Source of the DNA: Sphingomonas albertensis
Lineage (GTDB): Bacteria > Pseudomonadota > Alphaproteobacteria > Sphingomonadales > Sphingomonadaceae
Direction of reading: 5' to 3'
Assembly (NCBI RefSeq): GCF_014358075.1
Contig: NZ_JACONT010000009.1
Coordinates: forward strand, 1-64,000
DNA: 64,000 nucleotides
How positions within the stretch are numbered: position 1 is the first letter of the stretch; every line of letters starts with the position of its first letter. The position numbers and the translations under genes were made by a program. The notes under the pieces were generated by a model. The model saw only the letters and a list, made by a program, of their open reading frames with translations, was not told the origin of the DNA and did not search any database. Positions 51,955 through 61,047 of the stretch are shown here, piece by piece.

Positions 51955-54150
51955 TCAGCTCCGCGGATCGGTTTGACCATAGCTGTACGAATAGCCGTAA
52001 TCGGTCGAATGCCCGATCACCTTGGCATCGAACTTCGTCAGCAGCGCACCGACCACATAGGCGCGCGCGGCCTTGAGCCGGGTGAGGGCGATCCGTGCCT
52101 GGCGACCGCGGGCATGGTTTGCCTGGACCACGAACAGGGTCGCATCGACATGCGAGGCGAGCGTCGGCGCATCGGCGAGGCCGAGGACCGGCGGGGCGTC
52201 GACCAGGATGATGTCGTAGTCGTCCTTGATCTGATCGATCAGCTTCGCCAGCCCCAGTCCTGCGATCAGCTCGGCAGGATTGACGGGCAGGGGCCCGGCC
52301 GAGATGAAGTCGAGGTTCGGCGTGGTCGTATGCTGCAGCACTTCCTGCAGCGTCGCCTGGCGTGCCAGCAAATTGGCGAGGCCGAACTTGTTGGGCAGCT
52401 CCAGATTGCGATGCTGGGCCGGCTTGCGCATGTCGGCATCGATCAGGATCACGCGGCGACCGATCTGTGCGAACCCGCGGGCGAGCGCATAGGACGTGGT
52501 CGACTTGCCTTCCGACGGCCCCGTGCTGGTTACCATCAGGCTGTGCGGCGCGCCGGTCGGCGTTGCGAGTTCGAGTGCCGCACGCAGCGCGTAATAAGCC
52601 TCCGACGTCTCCGAGCGCACCTTCTGCAACTCGGTATTGGGGCTCTGGCCCGCGGCGAGCATCGGCACGAGCCCGATCATGCTCGTGCCGAGTTCGGTCT
52701 CGACGTCCTCCGACGAGCGGATGGCATCGTCGAAATGCTCGCGGAGCACGACATAGCCGACGCCCAGCAACAGGCCGGTGAACAGCGCCAGTGCGAGGTT
52801 GAGCAGCAGTCGCGGCGACACAGGCGTGATCGGCGGATCGGCACGGTCGATGATCGAGACATTGTTCGACGACACGCCTGCGGTTGCGCTCACGCCCTTG
52901 TAGCGCTGGAGCAGTGCATCATAGAGGGCGCGGTTGGTATCGACTTCGCGACGCAGGATGTTGGCTTGGACGCCACGACCCTGCTCGGTGAGCGTCGTGC
53001 CCTTCAGCCTGTCGAGATCGCGTTCGAGTGCCTTTTCCTGGCTCAAGGCGATCTGATATTGCTGGCGGACGCCGTCCCGGATGCCACTGGCGATGCGCGA
53101 AATCTGGTTGTTGAGCGTCTCGATCTGCGCTGCAGCTTGGGTCTGGCCGGGGTAGCCCGACAGATAGCGCTTGGCGTTCTGGGCGTATTCCGCCTGTGCC
53201 TTGGCGCGCTCCTGGATCAGGACCTGGACCGCGGCGTTGCTCAGTACTTCGGGCTGGTTCAGCAGCGCCGTTCCCGACGCTTCACGCCACCGCTGCTCGG
53301 CCATGATGCGGTTGCTGACGGCCTGCGCATAGGCCTGGTTCAGCTGGATCAGGTTCGCCGTCGTCAGCGACTTCGGTCCCGAGGACTGGCCTTCGGACGA
53401 ACCCGAACTCGCGTCGATCAGCCCGGCTGAACGCGCATAGGCGATCTGGGCACGCTCGGATTCCTCCAGGCGCTGGCGGGTCTGGGCCAGCTGGCCTTCG
53501 AGGAAGCGACGGGCATAGGCCGACGTGTTGAACTTGCGCTGGATGTTGCTGACGATGAAGCTGTCGGCAAAGCTGTTGGCGACCTGCGCCGACAGCTGGC
53601 GGTCGGGGCTCGAGAACGAGATCGTCACGATCCGCGAGTCGACCGGAAGCTCGACGTCGAGATTCTTCTGGAGCGCGTCGACAACCTGCTCGCGACGCGT
53701 CTGCACGAGATTATAAGACCCCCGCGGTTCGGCCGCAGGGGTGATGTGCATCTTCTCGAGGAAACTGTTGTTCCGGTAGAGACCGATCGATTCCGCGACC
53801 TGGCGCGCCAGCGTGCGGCTCTTGATCACGTCGATCTGGGTCTGGAGAAACCGGTCGCCGTCGAGGATCGATTCACTCGGCTCGACATCGGTACCCGCCA
53901 GGATCTGTGCCGCCTGCTGGTCGATCTGGATGAGCGCGTCGGCACGAAAGATCGGCGTGCTCAGGAACGTGATCAGCAGGCCAAGCAGCATCGCTACGAT
54001 GACCGTGATGAGCAGCTTGACGCGGTTGCGATAGGCTGCCGACCAGACGGCGCGCAGATCGATCGGACCCTTGGTCTCGTCCGGCACGTCGTTGAGCAGC
54101 GGTGCATCCGCATCCGGGAAACGCGAAAGGCTAGGGGTGACACTATTCAT
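51955..54150 (-). CDS. Wzc-type polysaccharide co-polymerase with tyrosine autokinase
   Basis: A 731-residue bacterial tyrosine kinase. The N-terminal Wzz domain has a membrane helix near residues 35-60 (LLITVIVAMLLGLLITFLS), a long periplasmic coiled coil and a second helix near 445-465. The C-terminal BY-kinase domain has Walker A STGPSEGKSTTSYALARG, Walker A' VILIDADMRKPAQHR, Walker B IILVDAPPVLGLAD and a Tyr cluster YGYSYSYGQ that is the autophosphorylation tail. It controls chain length and export through cycles of phosphorylation. It lies 43 bp after wza. In sphingan clusters these two activities are often on separate proteins (GelC and GelE); here they are fused. Confidence 0.92.
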   Translation of the reverse strand: MNSVTPSLSRFPDADAPLLNDVPDETKGPIDLRAVWSAAYRNRVKLLITVIVAMLLGLLITFLSTPIFRADALIQIDQQAAQILAGTDVEPSESILDGDRFLQTQIDVIKSRTLARQVAESIGLYRNNSFLEKMHITPAAEPRGSYNLVQTRREQVVDALQKNLDVELPVDSRIVTISFSSPDRQLSAQVANSFADSFIVSNIQRKFNTSAYARRFLEGQLAQTRQRLEESERAQIAYARSAGLIDASSGSSEGQSSGPKSLTTANLIQLNQAYAQAVSNRIMAEQRWREASGTALLNQPEVLSNAAVQVLIQERAKAQAEYAQNAKRYLSGYPGQTQAAAQIETLNNQISRIASGIRDGVRQQYQIALSQEKALERDLDRLKGTTLTEQGRGVQANILRREVDTNRALYDALLQRYKGVSATAGVSSNNVSIIDRADPPITPVSPRLLLNLALALFTGLLLGVGYVVLREHFDDAIRSSEDVETELGTSMIGLVPMLAAGQSPNTELQKVRSETSEAYYALRAALELATPTGAPHSLMVTSTGPSEGKSTTSYALARGFAQIGRRVILIDADMRKPAQHRNLELPNKFGLANLLARQATLQEVLQHTTTPNLDFISAGPLPVNPAELIAGLGLAKLIDQIKDDYDIILVDAPPVLGLADAPTLASHVDATLFVVQANHARGRQARIALTRLKAARAYVVGALLTKFDAKVIGHSTDYGYSYSYGQTDPRS

Positions 54151-54193
54151 GCGAGATCCGGACGAACGAGGGTATTTGATCGCGAAGCAAGGG

Positions 54194-54889
54194 TCAGTTC
54201 ACGAGCGGAATGAAGAGCGCCGCGGCTGGGGCAAGGCTCAGAAGGTCGTATCCGACCGCCTTGATCGCCGAATTGCCAACGACGACATAGTCGCCGCTCT
54301 GCAACACGGGGTCTTCTGCATCGCCATTGCGGATATCGCTGATATTGAAGAGCGCGCCTTGGCGCTGACCATTGATGGTGCGGAAAACCGCGACCTTGTC
54401 GAATGTCGCGGTGCGGGTCACGCCTCGTGCCAGCGCGATTGACTGAAGCAATGTCGTATCGCCCTGCAATCCGTAAACCCCGGGGATACCGACTGCACCA
54501 TCGACCGTGACGCTCTGCGCGCGCGATTCCGCGACGATCACCGACACGCGAGGATCGACCAGATAGCGTGCTGCAAGCTGCGACTGGATTGAATTGGCGA
54601 GCGCGGCTGTCGTCTGTCCCGCCGCGCGGATCCGGCCGATCAGGGGCAGCACCAGCGTGCCGCCCGTCTCGACGGGTGCTTCCTCGACCGACATGTCGGG
54701 CTCGCGGAACACCGTGATCGTCAGCTTGTCCTGGGGATTGATGCGGTACTCGGGCCGCGCATCCACAGGTATGGTCGCCGGAATCGTGTTGTAGGCAGCC
54801 GGACCAGCCGGCAGCTTCTTCCAGTTTTCGGACGAGACGCAAGCGCTGAGCGACATGCTCGACAGCAGGAGGAAACAACCAGCCTTCAT
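54194..54889 (-). CDS. wza: Wza-type outer membrane polysaccharide export lipoprotein
   Basis: A 231-residue lipoprotein (signal MKAGCFLLLSSMSLSACVSS with lipobox LSAC). The poly-export domain includes YRINPQDKLTITVFREPDMS and the SLBB domain VTVDGAVGIPGVYGLQGDTT. The ATG at 54889 is preferred over 54904 because the signal begins there. It forms the outer membrane channel that works with the Wzc-type protein encoded next. It is shorter than E. coli Wza (359 residues), as usual for sphingan GelD/SpsD-type proteins. Confidence 0.92.
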   Translation of the reverse strand: MKAGCFLLLSSMSLSACVSSENWKKLPAGPAAYNTIPATIPVDARPEYRINPQDKLTITVFREPDMSVEEAPVETGGTLVLPLIGRIRAAGQTTAALANSIQSQLAARYLVDPRVSVIVAESRAQSVTVDGAVGIPGVYGLQGDTTLLQSIALARGVTRTATFDKVAVFRTINGQRQGALFNISDIRNGDAEDPVLQSGDYVVVGNSAIKAVGYDLLSLAPAAALFIPLVN

Positions 54890-54971
54890 TATGGCCTCTA
54901 TCAAGATACTACCGGGCTACAGACTGTTTCCGCAACCGAGTTGGGCGCTTACCCGGGGTTTGCCCGATTGG

Positions 54972-56486
54972 CTAGAGCCTGACCTTTCGGCGAGGATGGC
55001 GCGGTGCTGTATCGCGTCCAGTACCAAAAGGATTGGACGTGGCGGAAAACCGCAGCGGAGACGCGAGGATCGCTGCCAAAACTGCGAATACACAAGCCAG
55101 TAACAGCGTCCGCAGAGGATAGTCGACGATCGATGCGGCCAGCAACAGCAGGATACCCGTCGCGGCCGTCAGCATCGGCGAAAAGTCCGGCGCGTCGATC
55201 CGGCCGCGCAGTCGCGACCATGCGGTAACGCCGAACCAGATAAGGAATGCGACCACCAGCAACAGGCCGGGTACGCCAGCCTCGAGCGCGATTTCCATGA
55301 AGTCGGCATGCGCATGGTTGGTATAGGTCTGGTGCACGGCGTTGAGCGTCTCGCTCATCCGGAACACCGGGACGAACGTTCCGAAGCCCGATCCCCATGG
55401 CATGAACTGACGGATCGCGGCGATCACGTCGGGCCAGAAGACGTACCGGCCCTCCTGGCTGGCACCGAACCGGTCGAGCGTCTCCTTCACGATCGACGAC
55501 TGCGCGATCAGGATCGCGGCGACCACCAGGGCCACGGCCGCGCCGACGGCGATCTTCCAGTGACGTTTCACCAGTGCATAGCCCCCGAGAACGGGTACGC
55601 AGGCGAGAAGCGCGATCGGCAGCAACGCGATACCCGCCCGCGACAGACAGCCGAGCACCGCCAGCGCCAGGATCGCGATCACGATACCGGTCACCGCACG
55701 CTGCGTGCTTTGCTGCGCGAACCGCAGGGCGCTTCGGCCGAGCATGGCCGCCAGCGGGATCGCCACCACCAGCAAGGCGGCGTTGTGGTTCTTGTTGGCG
55801 AAGATCCCCTTGCCCTTGGTGGCATGCGGGGCGTCGTAGAGCGTCAGCCACATCGCGCCCTGGGCCTGGATCATCACCAGCACGGCGCTGACGACCGCCG
55901 CGGCGACGATGAGCAGGATCAGCTTGATCTGTGCGTCACGATCGAGATGCAGCGTCGCGACGAACATCGCGATCGGCGGGATGAGGAAATACCCCGCTTC
56001 GCGCGTCGCGGTCGGATCGAGGCTGAGCGGCAGCCATGTGCTGCCTGCGCCAATGACGTCCAGGACGTTGATGACCATCTCTCGTCCGGGCAACGCCCGC
56101 CAGGTGCCGGGTGGAAGCGGAATGACCTGCACGACGATCAGCAGCACCAGGGCCCCGATCAGGATCAGGCCGGTCGTGACCGAGCGGCTGCGGGGCGCGT
56201 GCCATCCGCGCGCGAAGAACCATCCGAGCGTGAAGACGCCGGCGATCTCGACGATCATGCGCTGGATCGGTGAGATCGGGCTGCCGCCCCCGAGCAATAA
56301 TGCCAGGCACAGCAATCCGGCCGCCACGATGAAGTCGCTGCGACGTGTAGTATATCCGGTCTTCGCGATAACGTCGTCGCGGTGCGTGGGCTGGCCCGTC
56401 GCTGCGGTGACGTCGTCGTGACGCGTGGTGTACGATGCGGTCACTTTTCCTCGCCCGTAATCGTCGGTAAGGTGCGCGTCTCGCAT
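54972..56486 (-). CDS. O-antigen ligase/Wzy-like polymerase with repeated N-terminus
   Basis: A 504-residue membrane protein with about 11 helices and the Wzy_C/WaaL periplasmic loop (FWPDVIAAIRQFMPWGSGFG, with HADFMEIALEAGVPGLLL). Before the first helix lie three tandem 13-residue units (56316-56432): YTTRHDDVTAATG, QPTHRDDVIAKTG and YTTRRSDFIVAAG. The frame is open back to 56600, but ATG 56486 is chosen since the divergent glycosyltransferase starts at 56548. It may polymerise repeat units. A second Wzy-like protein lies at 57771-59096, so one of the two may act as ligase or on another glycan. Confidence 0.82.
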   Translation of the reverse strand: MRDAHLTDDYGRGKVTASYTTRHDDVTAATGQPTHRDDVIAKTGYTTRRSDFIVAAGLLCLALLLGGGSPISPIQRMIVEIAGVFTLGWFFARGWHAPRSRSVTTGLILIGALVLLIVVQVIPLPPGTWRALPGREMVINVLDVIGAGSTWLPLSLDPTATREAGYFLIPPIAMFVATLHLDRDAQIKLILLIVAAAVVSAVLVMIQAQGAMWLTLYDAPHATKGKGIFANKNHNAALLVVAIPLAAMLGRSALRFAQQSTQRAVTGIVIAILALAVLGCLSRAGIALLPIALLACVPVLGGYALVKRHWKIAVGAAVALVVAAILIAQSSIVKETLDRFGASQEGRYVFWPDVIAAIRQFMPWGSGFGTFVPVFRMSETLNAVHQTYTNHAHADFMEIALEAGVPGLLLVVAFLIWFGVTAWSRLRGRIDAPDFSPMLTAATGILLLLAASIVDYPLRTLLLACVFAVLAAILASPLRFSATSNPFGTGRDTAPRHPRRKVRL

Positions 56487-56547
56487 ACGGGTTTCGGGAT
56501 GGCAACGTCGACCACCGATCCGCTTTCCCCATAGGCTCGCTTGATTC

Positions 56548-57717
56548 ATGCCCATCGCCGCAGCTTTGCGCCCTCCCGTCCCGGCCGAGACCAAGGCCAA
56601 ATCCGGCCCCCGTCTCTGGTTCGTCGGCGCCCTTCCGCCTCCGCTTCACGGTCAGTCCAACTGCAATCGGGCAATGCTCGAGTATTTTGTCACGCACGGC
56701 GCACCGGTATGTTTGCGCGATACCGGGGGGGCAGGCGCAACGAAGCTCAAGCGTACCATGAGGGCTGCGCTTGCCTTGGTGGTCGGCGGAAAACGCCGCG
56801 ACCGCGCCTATCTCTCGGTCCCTGGACAGCGCGGCGTCTGGCTTTTCGTCCTGCTGGCCTCGATCCTGCGGCTGCGCGGCATCGAACACTGGGTTCACCA
56901 TCACAGTTTCCGCCCGATCAACCTCGGCCCATCGCAGGCGATGCGGGCGCTGGTCGCGGCAGGCGGGCGCCGTCAGCATCACATATTGCTGTCGAACGAC
57001 ATGCGGCGTCGGTTCGCCGGACTTTATCTGGACGGTGAAACGGACGACTGCGCGATCAGCCTCTCCAACGCCTATCTGTTCGGCCCGCGGATCGACGACG
57101 ACCGTCCTCGGGCCCGCCCCCAACGGCCGGTCACGCTGGGCCATATGAGCGTGCTGACGCGGGAAAAGGGGGTGCCCTATCTGCTCGATCTGTTCGCGGG
57201 TCTTGCGGCGCGCGGGCATGACTGGCGCCTTGTGATCGCCGGTCCGTGTGCGGATCCCGTCTTGAGCGCGGCCCTGGCCGCCGCGACGGTCGCCGGGCCG
57301 GACGGGCGACCGGCCCGCGTGGAGTATCGTGGATCCGTCGAGGGCGCGGAAAAGGAGCGGTTCTTTGCCGATATCGACCTGTTCGTCCTGCCGACGACGC
57401 TGATCGACGAGGCCGAGCCGCTGGTGATGCTCGAAGCATTCGCGCGGGGTGTCGACGTGGTGGCAAGCGATACGGGATGTATCCGCGACCGCATCCGTAC
57501 GCCCGGCCATCTCATGACGCTCGATCGCGAACGGGATTTCGCCCTGATCGAAGACCGTGTCGCCGATCTCGCCGGCGACTGGACCGCTATCCGGCAGGCT
57601 TGCATCGCGCATGCGCGCGCCATCAACGCTGATGCCGAAGTCGAGGCGGCCCGCTTCTTCCCGCGTCTGCTGGCCCCGTTCGGCGGAGTTGCCAGCAGCG
57701 GATCGCCTGTGACATAG
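56548..57717 (+). CDS. Family 4 (GT-B) glycosyltransferase
   Basis: A 389-residue enzyme with LWFVGALPPPLHGQSNCNRA at the N-terminus and the GT-B C-terminal motif FVLPTTLIDEAEPLVMLEAF, where the Glu-x7-Glu pair binds the nucleotide sugar. RPVTLGHMSVLTREKGVPYL marks the start of the C-terminal Rossmann fold. Divergent from the Wzy-like gene; 53 bp before another Wzy-like gene with which it is probably co-transcribed. The sugar donor is unknown. Confidence 0.87.
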   Translation: MPIAAALRPPVPAETKAKSGPRLWFVGALPPPLHGQSNCNRAMLEYFVTHGAPVCLRDTGGAGATKLKRTMRAALALVVGGKRRDRAYLSVPGQRGVWLFVLLASILRLRGIEHWVHHHSFRPINLGPSQAMRALVAAGGRRQHHILLSNDMRRRFAGLYLDGETDDCAISLSNAYLFGPRIDDDRPRARPQRPVTLGHMSVLTREKGVPYLLDLFAGLAARGHDWRLVIAGPCADPVLSAALAAATVAGPDGRPARVEYRGSVEGAEKERFFADIDLFVLPTTLIDEAEPLVMLEAFARGVDVVASDTGCIRDRIRTPGHLMTLDRERDFALIEDRVADLAGDWTAIRQACIAHARAINADAEVEAARFFPRLLAPFGGVASSGSPVT

Positions 57718-57770
57718 CCGCTGTCGCCCAGCCGATCCGACGTTGGCGTCCTTCACCCCGGAACCGTGCG

Positions 57771-59096
57771 ATGAATATCTATCTGGTCCTTTTCGCGCTG
57801 TACGTTCTGGCGCCAAAGATCGACCTGTACGCGATCGGCGCCGCCGCCATCCGTCCCGAAGACCTCATCAGTGCGTTCGCGTTCTTCATCTATATCGTCA
57901 CCGCGCGCCGGCGCCTGTCGATCCCCATTTATGCCCGCGCGTACCTCATCTTCATCGGTTTCGGGCTTCTCACCGCGGTCATAAACATCGCCCAGGGTGG
58001 GCTTGTCGGGATCGTCTATGGTCTGCGGCTGGCGCAATACATGACGTGGTTCTTCATTATCTACGAGGCTGCGCCGCGGCTGAGCACGCGCGCGTTGCGG
58101 ACCGCGCTGCTGATCGTCTGTAGCGTCTTCATCATATGGGGCGGGGCGGAATATTTCGGTGTGATCGGGCGGATCGGCAAGTTTGCCGGCGCATCGCAAC
58201 GATTGACGATCAATACCTCGGGACCGTTCGAAACGTCGGCGATGCTGGCGATGCTGGCCTATGCGGCACCGGCCCTGTGGCTCACGCCGTTCATGATCGT
58301 GCTCATCTTCCTGACCCAGGCGCGCGTCACGCTGCTCGGTATCCTTGTCAGCTTTGCGGCTGCACGCCCTGGCCGCACGATGGCGATCGGGTTTGCCGGT
58401 GCGGTCGTCGCGACGGTCGCCGCACAGCCCTTGTACACGGCGATCAGCAAGTCGCGTCTTGGTGAATCGGAAACGCCGCTGGCGATGGGGAGCCTGCTGA
58501 AATATACGTGGAAGCGCGTTCCGACGGTGCCGCGACCGAGCTATTATCGCGAGCGGTTCCTGAACGGCATCCTCATCTTCCGCTACATGCCCAACACGCG
58601 CGGCGATCTGAGTTTCAAATACCGTGCCGTCCGCTGGCCGATCATCATCAAGTCGACCGCCGCGACCTGGGTCACGCTGTTCGTCGGCTGGGGACCGGGT
58701 GCGTGGAGCAACGCGGTCGACGGGTATTACGTGCGCGTGTTCGGGGAAACCGGGCTGATCGGCGTCGTGTTGTTCCTTGGCTGGATCGTGGTTTCACTGC
58801 GCGCGCTCAAGCAGAGGAGCATCGGCAAGTTCTCGCTCGTGATGCTCGTGGTGGCTGCGGTGTTCATCGACATCTTCAGTTCGTCGAAGGTGATGCCGAT
58901 CCTCTGGGCGTTCCTCGCGCTGGAACATGCCGGTCATCCCTTCGCGTTCCGACAGGCGAAGGCGCTGTTCCGGCGTGGCAAGCGCCGGCTGCCGGCGCCA
59001 CACCCTGCGCGTGTCGGTATGGCGGCAGGCGTGGGGCCGCAAGCTGGGCCGCAAGCGGGTCCGCGCGTGGGGGCGCCGTCCTACCGACCGAGCTGA
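57771..59096 (+). CDS. Second O-antigen polymerase-like membrane protein
   Basis: A 441-residue protein with about ten predicted helices and a large periplasmic loop containing LFVGWGPGAWSNAVDGYYVR and VFGETGLIGVVLFLGWIVVS, the style of the Wzy/O-antigen ligase family. The C-terminus is an Arg/Pro/Ala/Gly-rich tail with PQAGPQAGPRVGAP. Its 3' end overlaps the acetyltransferase gene on minus by 16 bp. Whether it or the protein at 54972-56486 is the true polymerase cannot be told from sequence. Confidence 0.82.
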   Translation: MNIYLVLFALYVLAPKIDLYAIGAAAIRPEDLISAFAFFIYIVTARRRLSIPIYARAYLIFIGFGLLTAVINIAQGGLVGIVYGLRLAQYMTWFFIIYEAAPRLSTRALRTALLIVCSVFIIWGGAEYFGVIGRIGKFAGASQRLTINTSGPFETSAMLAMLAYAAPALWLTPFMIVLIFLTQARVTLLGILVSFAAARPGRTMAIGFAGAVVATVAAQPLYTAISKSRLGESETPLAMGSLLKYTWKRVPTVPRPSYYRERFLNGILIFRYMPNTRGDLSFKYRAVRWPIIIKSTAATWVTLFVGWGPGAWSNAVDGYYVRVFGETGLIGVVLFLGWIVVSLRALKQRSIGKFSLVMLVVAAVFIDIFSSSKVMPILWAFLALEHAGHPFAFRQAKALFRRGKRRLPAPHPARVGMAAGVGPQAGPQAGPRVGAPSYRPS

Positions 59097-59773
59097 TCTG
59101 CAGGGCCGATCGATCGCGTGACGCGCGCCGGTGCGCCGAGCGCGACCGAGAAGGCGGGGATCGAGCGGGTCACGACCGAGCCCGCCCCGATCACCGCGCC
59201 TTCGCCGATCGTGACGCCGTCGAGGATCGACACGTTGTTGCCCAGCCAGCACCGGCGACCGATCGTGACGCCCTTGCGCGATACCGCGCCCGAGACGAAG
59301 CTGCCGTCCGGACCGGCCTCATGAGATTCCGCGGTGATGGTCAGGCCGGCGCCGATCTGGACGTCCTCGCCGATCACCACCGGACCGCCAAGACCGATGA
59401 CGGCGTTCGGGCCGATATAGCTTCGTTTGCCGATCGTGAGGCTTGCCGCACGCCTGTTGAGGCCGCTGCGGCTCTGGATCCACACGCGTTCGCGCAACGT
59501 CACGCGGTCGCCGAGCGACAGCCCGTCCTTCGCGGCGCAGTCGACATAGCCATAGCCACCGATCGCGACGCCGCGACCGAGCCTCAGGCGACCGGGTTGG
59601 ACGAACTGGATGCCGGGGCCGAGCAACAGGCCGCTCGGTCGCCGCAGCCGGACCAGGCTCCACATCAGGCCGCGCAGGAAGGGGATGCCGCCTTTCGCGA
59701 CGAGATAGCCGATGTCGCCGGCATCGATGGCGTAGGTCCGCCCGGTAAGCTTTGCGATCACGTTTGCGATCAT
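59081..59773 (-). CDS. Hexapeptide-repeat O-acetyltransferase
   Basis: A 230-residue left-handed beta-helix protein with repeated [LIV]GxxxxI units (LGRGVAIGGYGYVD, IGKRSYIGPNAVIG, IGRRCWLGNNVSIL, IGEGAVIGAGSVVT). It resembles cytosolic sugar acetyltransferases; the catalytic His could be in AESHEAGPDG. ATG 59773 overlaps the preceding glycosyltransferase stop (ATGA), so it ends a four-gene coupled operon. It would acetylate a lipid-linked sugar before export. Confidence 0.88.
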   Translation of the reverse strand: MIANVIAKLTGRTYAIDAGDIGYLVAKGGIPFLRGLMWSLVRLRRPSGLLLGPGIQFVQPGRLRLGRGVAIGGYGYVDCAAKDGLSLGDRVTLRERVWIQSRSGLNRRAASLTIGKRSYIGPNAVIGLGGPVVIGEDVQIGAGLTITAESHEAGPDGSFVSGAVSRKGVTIGRRCWLGNNVSILDGVTIGEGAVIGAGSVVTRSIPAFSVALGAPARVTRSIGPADQLGR

Positions 59774-61047
59774 GCCGCGTCACTCCGTGTTGCCGACAGG
59801 ACCTGCCGATAGACGGCCATCGTCCGTTGATAATAGCGCTCGGGCGAGAAGTCCTCGGCAGCGCGGGCGCGGCCCGCCAACCCCATCCGGCGCGCCATGT
59901 CAGGGGCGTCGGCAAAGCGCAGGATGCGGTCGATCAGCGCATCGCGGTCGCCGGGAGCGACGTGGAAACCGTCGATTCCATCGCGGACGGTCTCGGCGAC
60001 CCCACCGATCGCCGATGCGATCACCGGGGTGCCGTGCGCCAGTGCCTCGATCGAGGTGAGCCCGAACGGCTCGGGCCCGAGCGACGGGACGACCGCGCAC
60101 AAGGCGCCGTTCCTCGCGGTCGCCAACGCGGCACCGTCCAGATTGCCACGCCATTCGATATTGGCGAGGCCGGCAGCATGGGCACGCACCGCATCGCCGT
60201 CTGGACCTTCGCCTGCGAAGACGAAGCGGATGGCGGGCAGCGCGCGCGCCACGTCGACCAGCGGGAAGATGCCCTTGTAGCGTTCCAGCCGTCCGACGAA
60301 GAGCACATAGTCGCGCGACGTTTCCGCGGCCGCAGGCGGCAAGGTCACCGGATGATGGATCGTCTCGATGCGCTCGCCCGCCATGCCCATCTCGATCAGG
60401 CGATCGCGTTGATAGTCGCTGATCGACAGGTAGCGGGCGATGTCGCGCTTGTGACCGAGCATGTCCGACAACCGCATCTCCGCCATGTTCCAGAGCGACC
60501 GGGTCAGCGATCCCCCGGCGCAGCGATGCCGCACCACCTGCGTGTAGCGGCGATCGTGGCAGTCGGTGCAGACATGGCCGTCGCGGTAGAGCAGCGAGAT
60601 CGGGCAGACCGCGCGATATTCGTGCATGGTCTGCACGATCGGAATGCCGCGCCGTGCGATCTCCGGCAGGATGGCGGGTGTCAGGCGCTTGAAATAGCTG
60701 TGGAGGTGGACGAGGTCGATCGCCTGTTCGTCGAGGACCAGACCGATCGCGCGCCGCGCGGCCGGCGAGTAGAGCGTCCGCAGCAGATCGGCCGAGCCGG
60801 TATCGCTGGTGGGCGGTGCAGGCGGGAAATAGCGTGCGTATTCACTCGGCCGGTTCGCTGGGTCGGCGCCGGCAAAAGGGATGACCTGGTGGCCGTGTGC
60901 CTTCAATATGTCCTCGAGACGGAACATCGCGACGTCCATCCCCCCGCGGACGTAATAATTCTGGCTGACGTTCAGGATGCGCAGCGGCCGATCGACCGGA
61001 TCGAGCGTGGGGGAGGGGGCTGTAGCGGTCGTCATGGCGGCGTTCAT
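59770..61047 (-). CDS. Family 4 glycosyltransferase
   Basis: A 425-residue GT-B enzyme. The N-terminal acceptor domain has LRILNVSQNYYVRGGMDVAM and HLHSYFKRLTPAIL; the C-terminal domain begins DYVLFVGRLERYKGIFPLVD and ends with PSLGPEPFGLTSIEALAHGT, the EX7E donor-binding motif. An internal Cys cluster (HVCTDCHDRRYT, RHRCAGGS) suggests a structural metal. ATG 61047 is chosen because it overlaps the previous stop (ATGA); a longer frame to 61215 exists. Third gene of wzx-GT2-GT4-acetyltransferase. Confidence 0.88.
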   Translation of the reverse strand: MNAAMTTATAPSPTLDPVDRPLRILNVSQNYYVRGGMDVAMFRLEDILKAHGHQVIPFAGADPANRPSEYARYFPPAPPTSDTGSADLLRTLYSPAARRAIGLVLDEQAIDLVHLHSYFKRLTPAILPEIARRGIPIVQTMHEYRAVCPISLLYRDGHVCTDCHDRRYTQVVRHRCAGGSLTRSLWNMAEMRLSDMLGHKRDIARYLSISDYQRDRLIEMGMAGERIETIHHPVTLPPAAAETSRDYVLFVGRLERYKGIFPLVDVARALPAIRFVFAGEGPDGDAVRAHAAGLANIEWRGNLDGAALATARNGALCAVVPSLGPEPFGLTSIEALAHGTPVIASAIGGVAETVRDGIDGFHVAPGDRDALIDRILRFADAPDMARRMGLAGRARAAEDFSPERYYQRTMAVYRQVLSATRSDAA

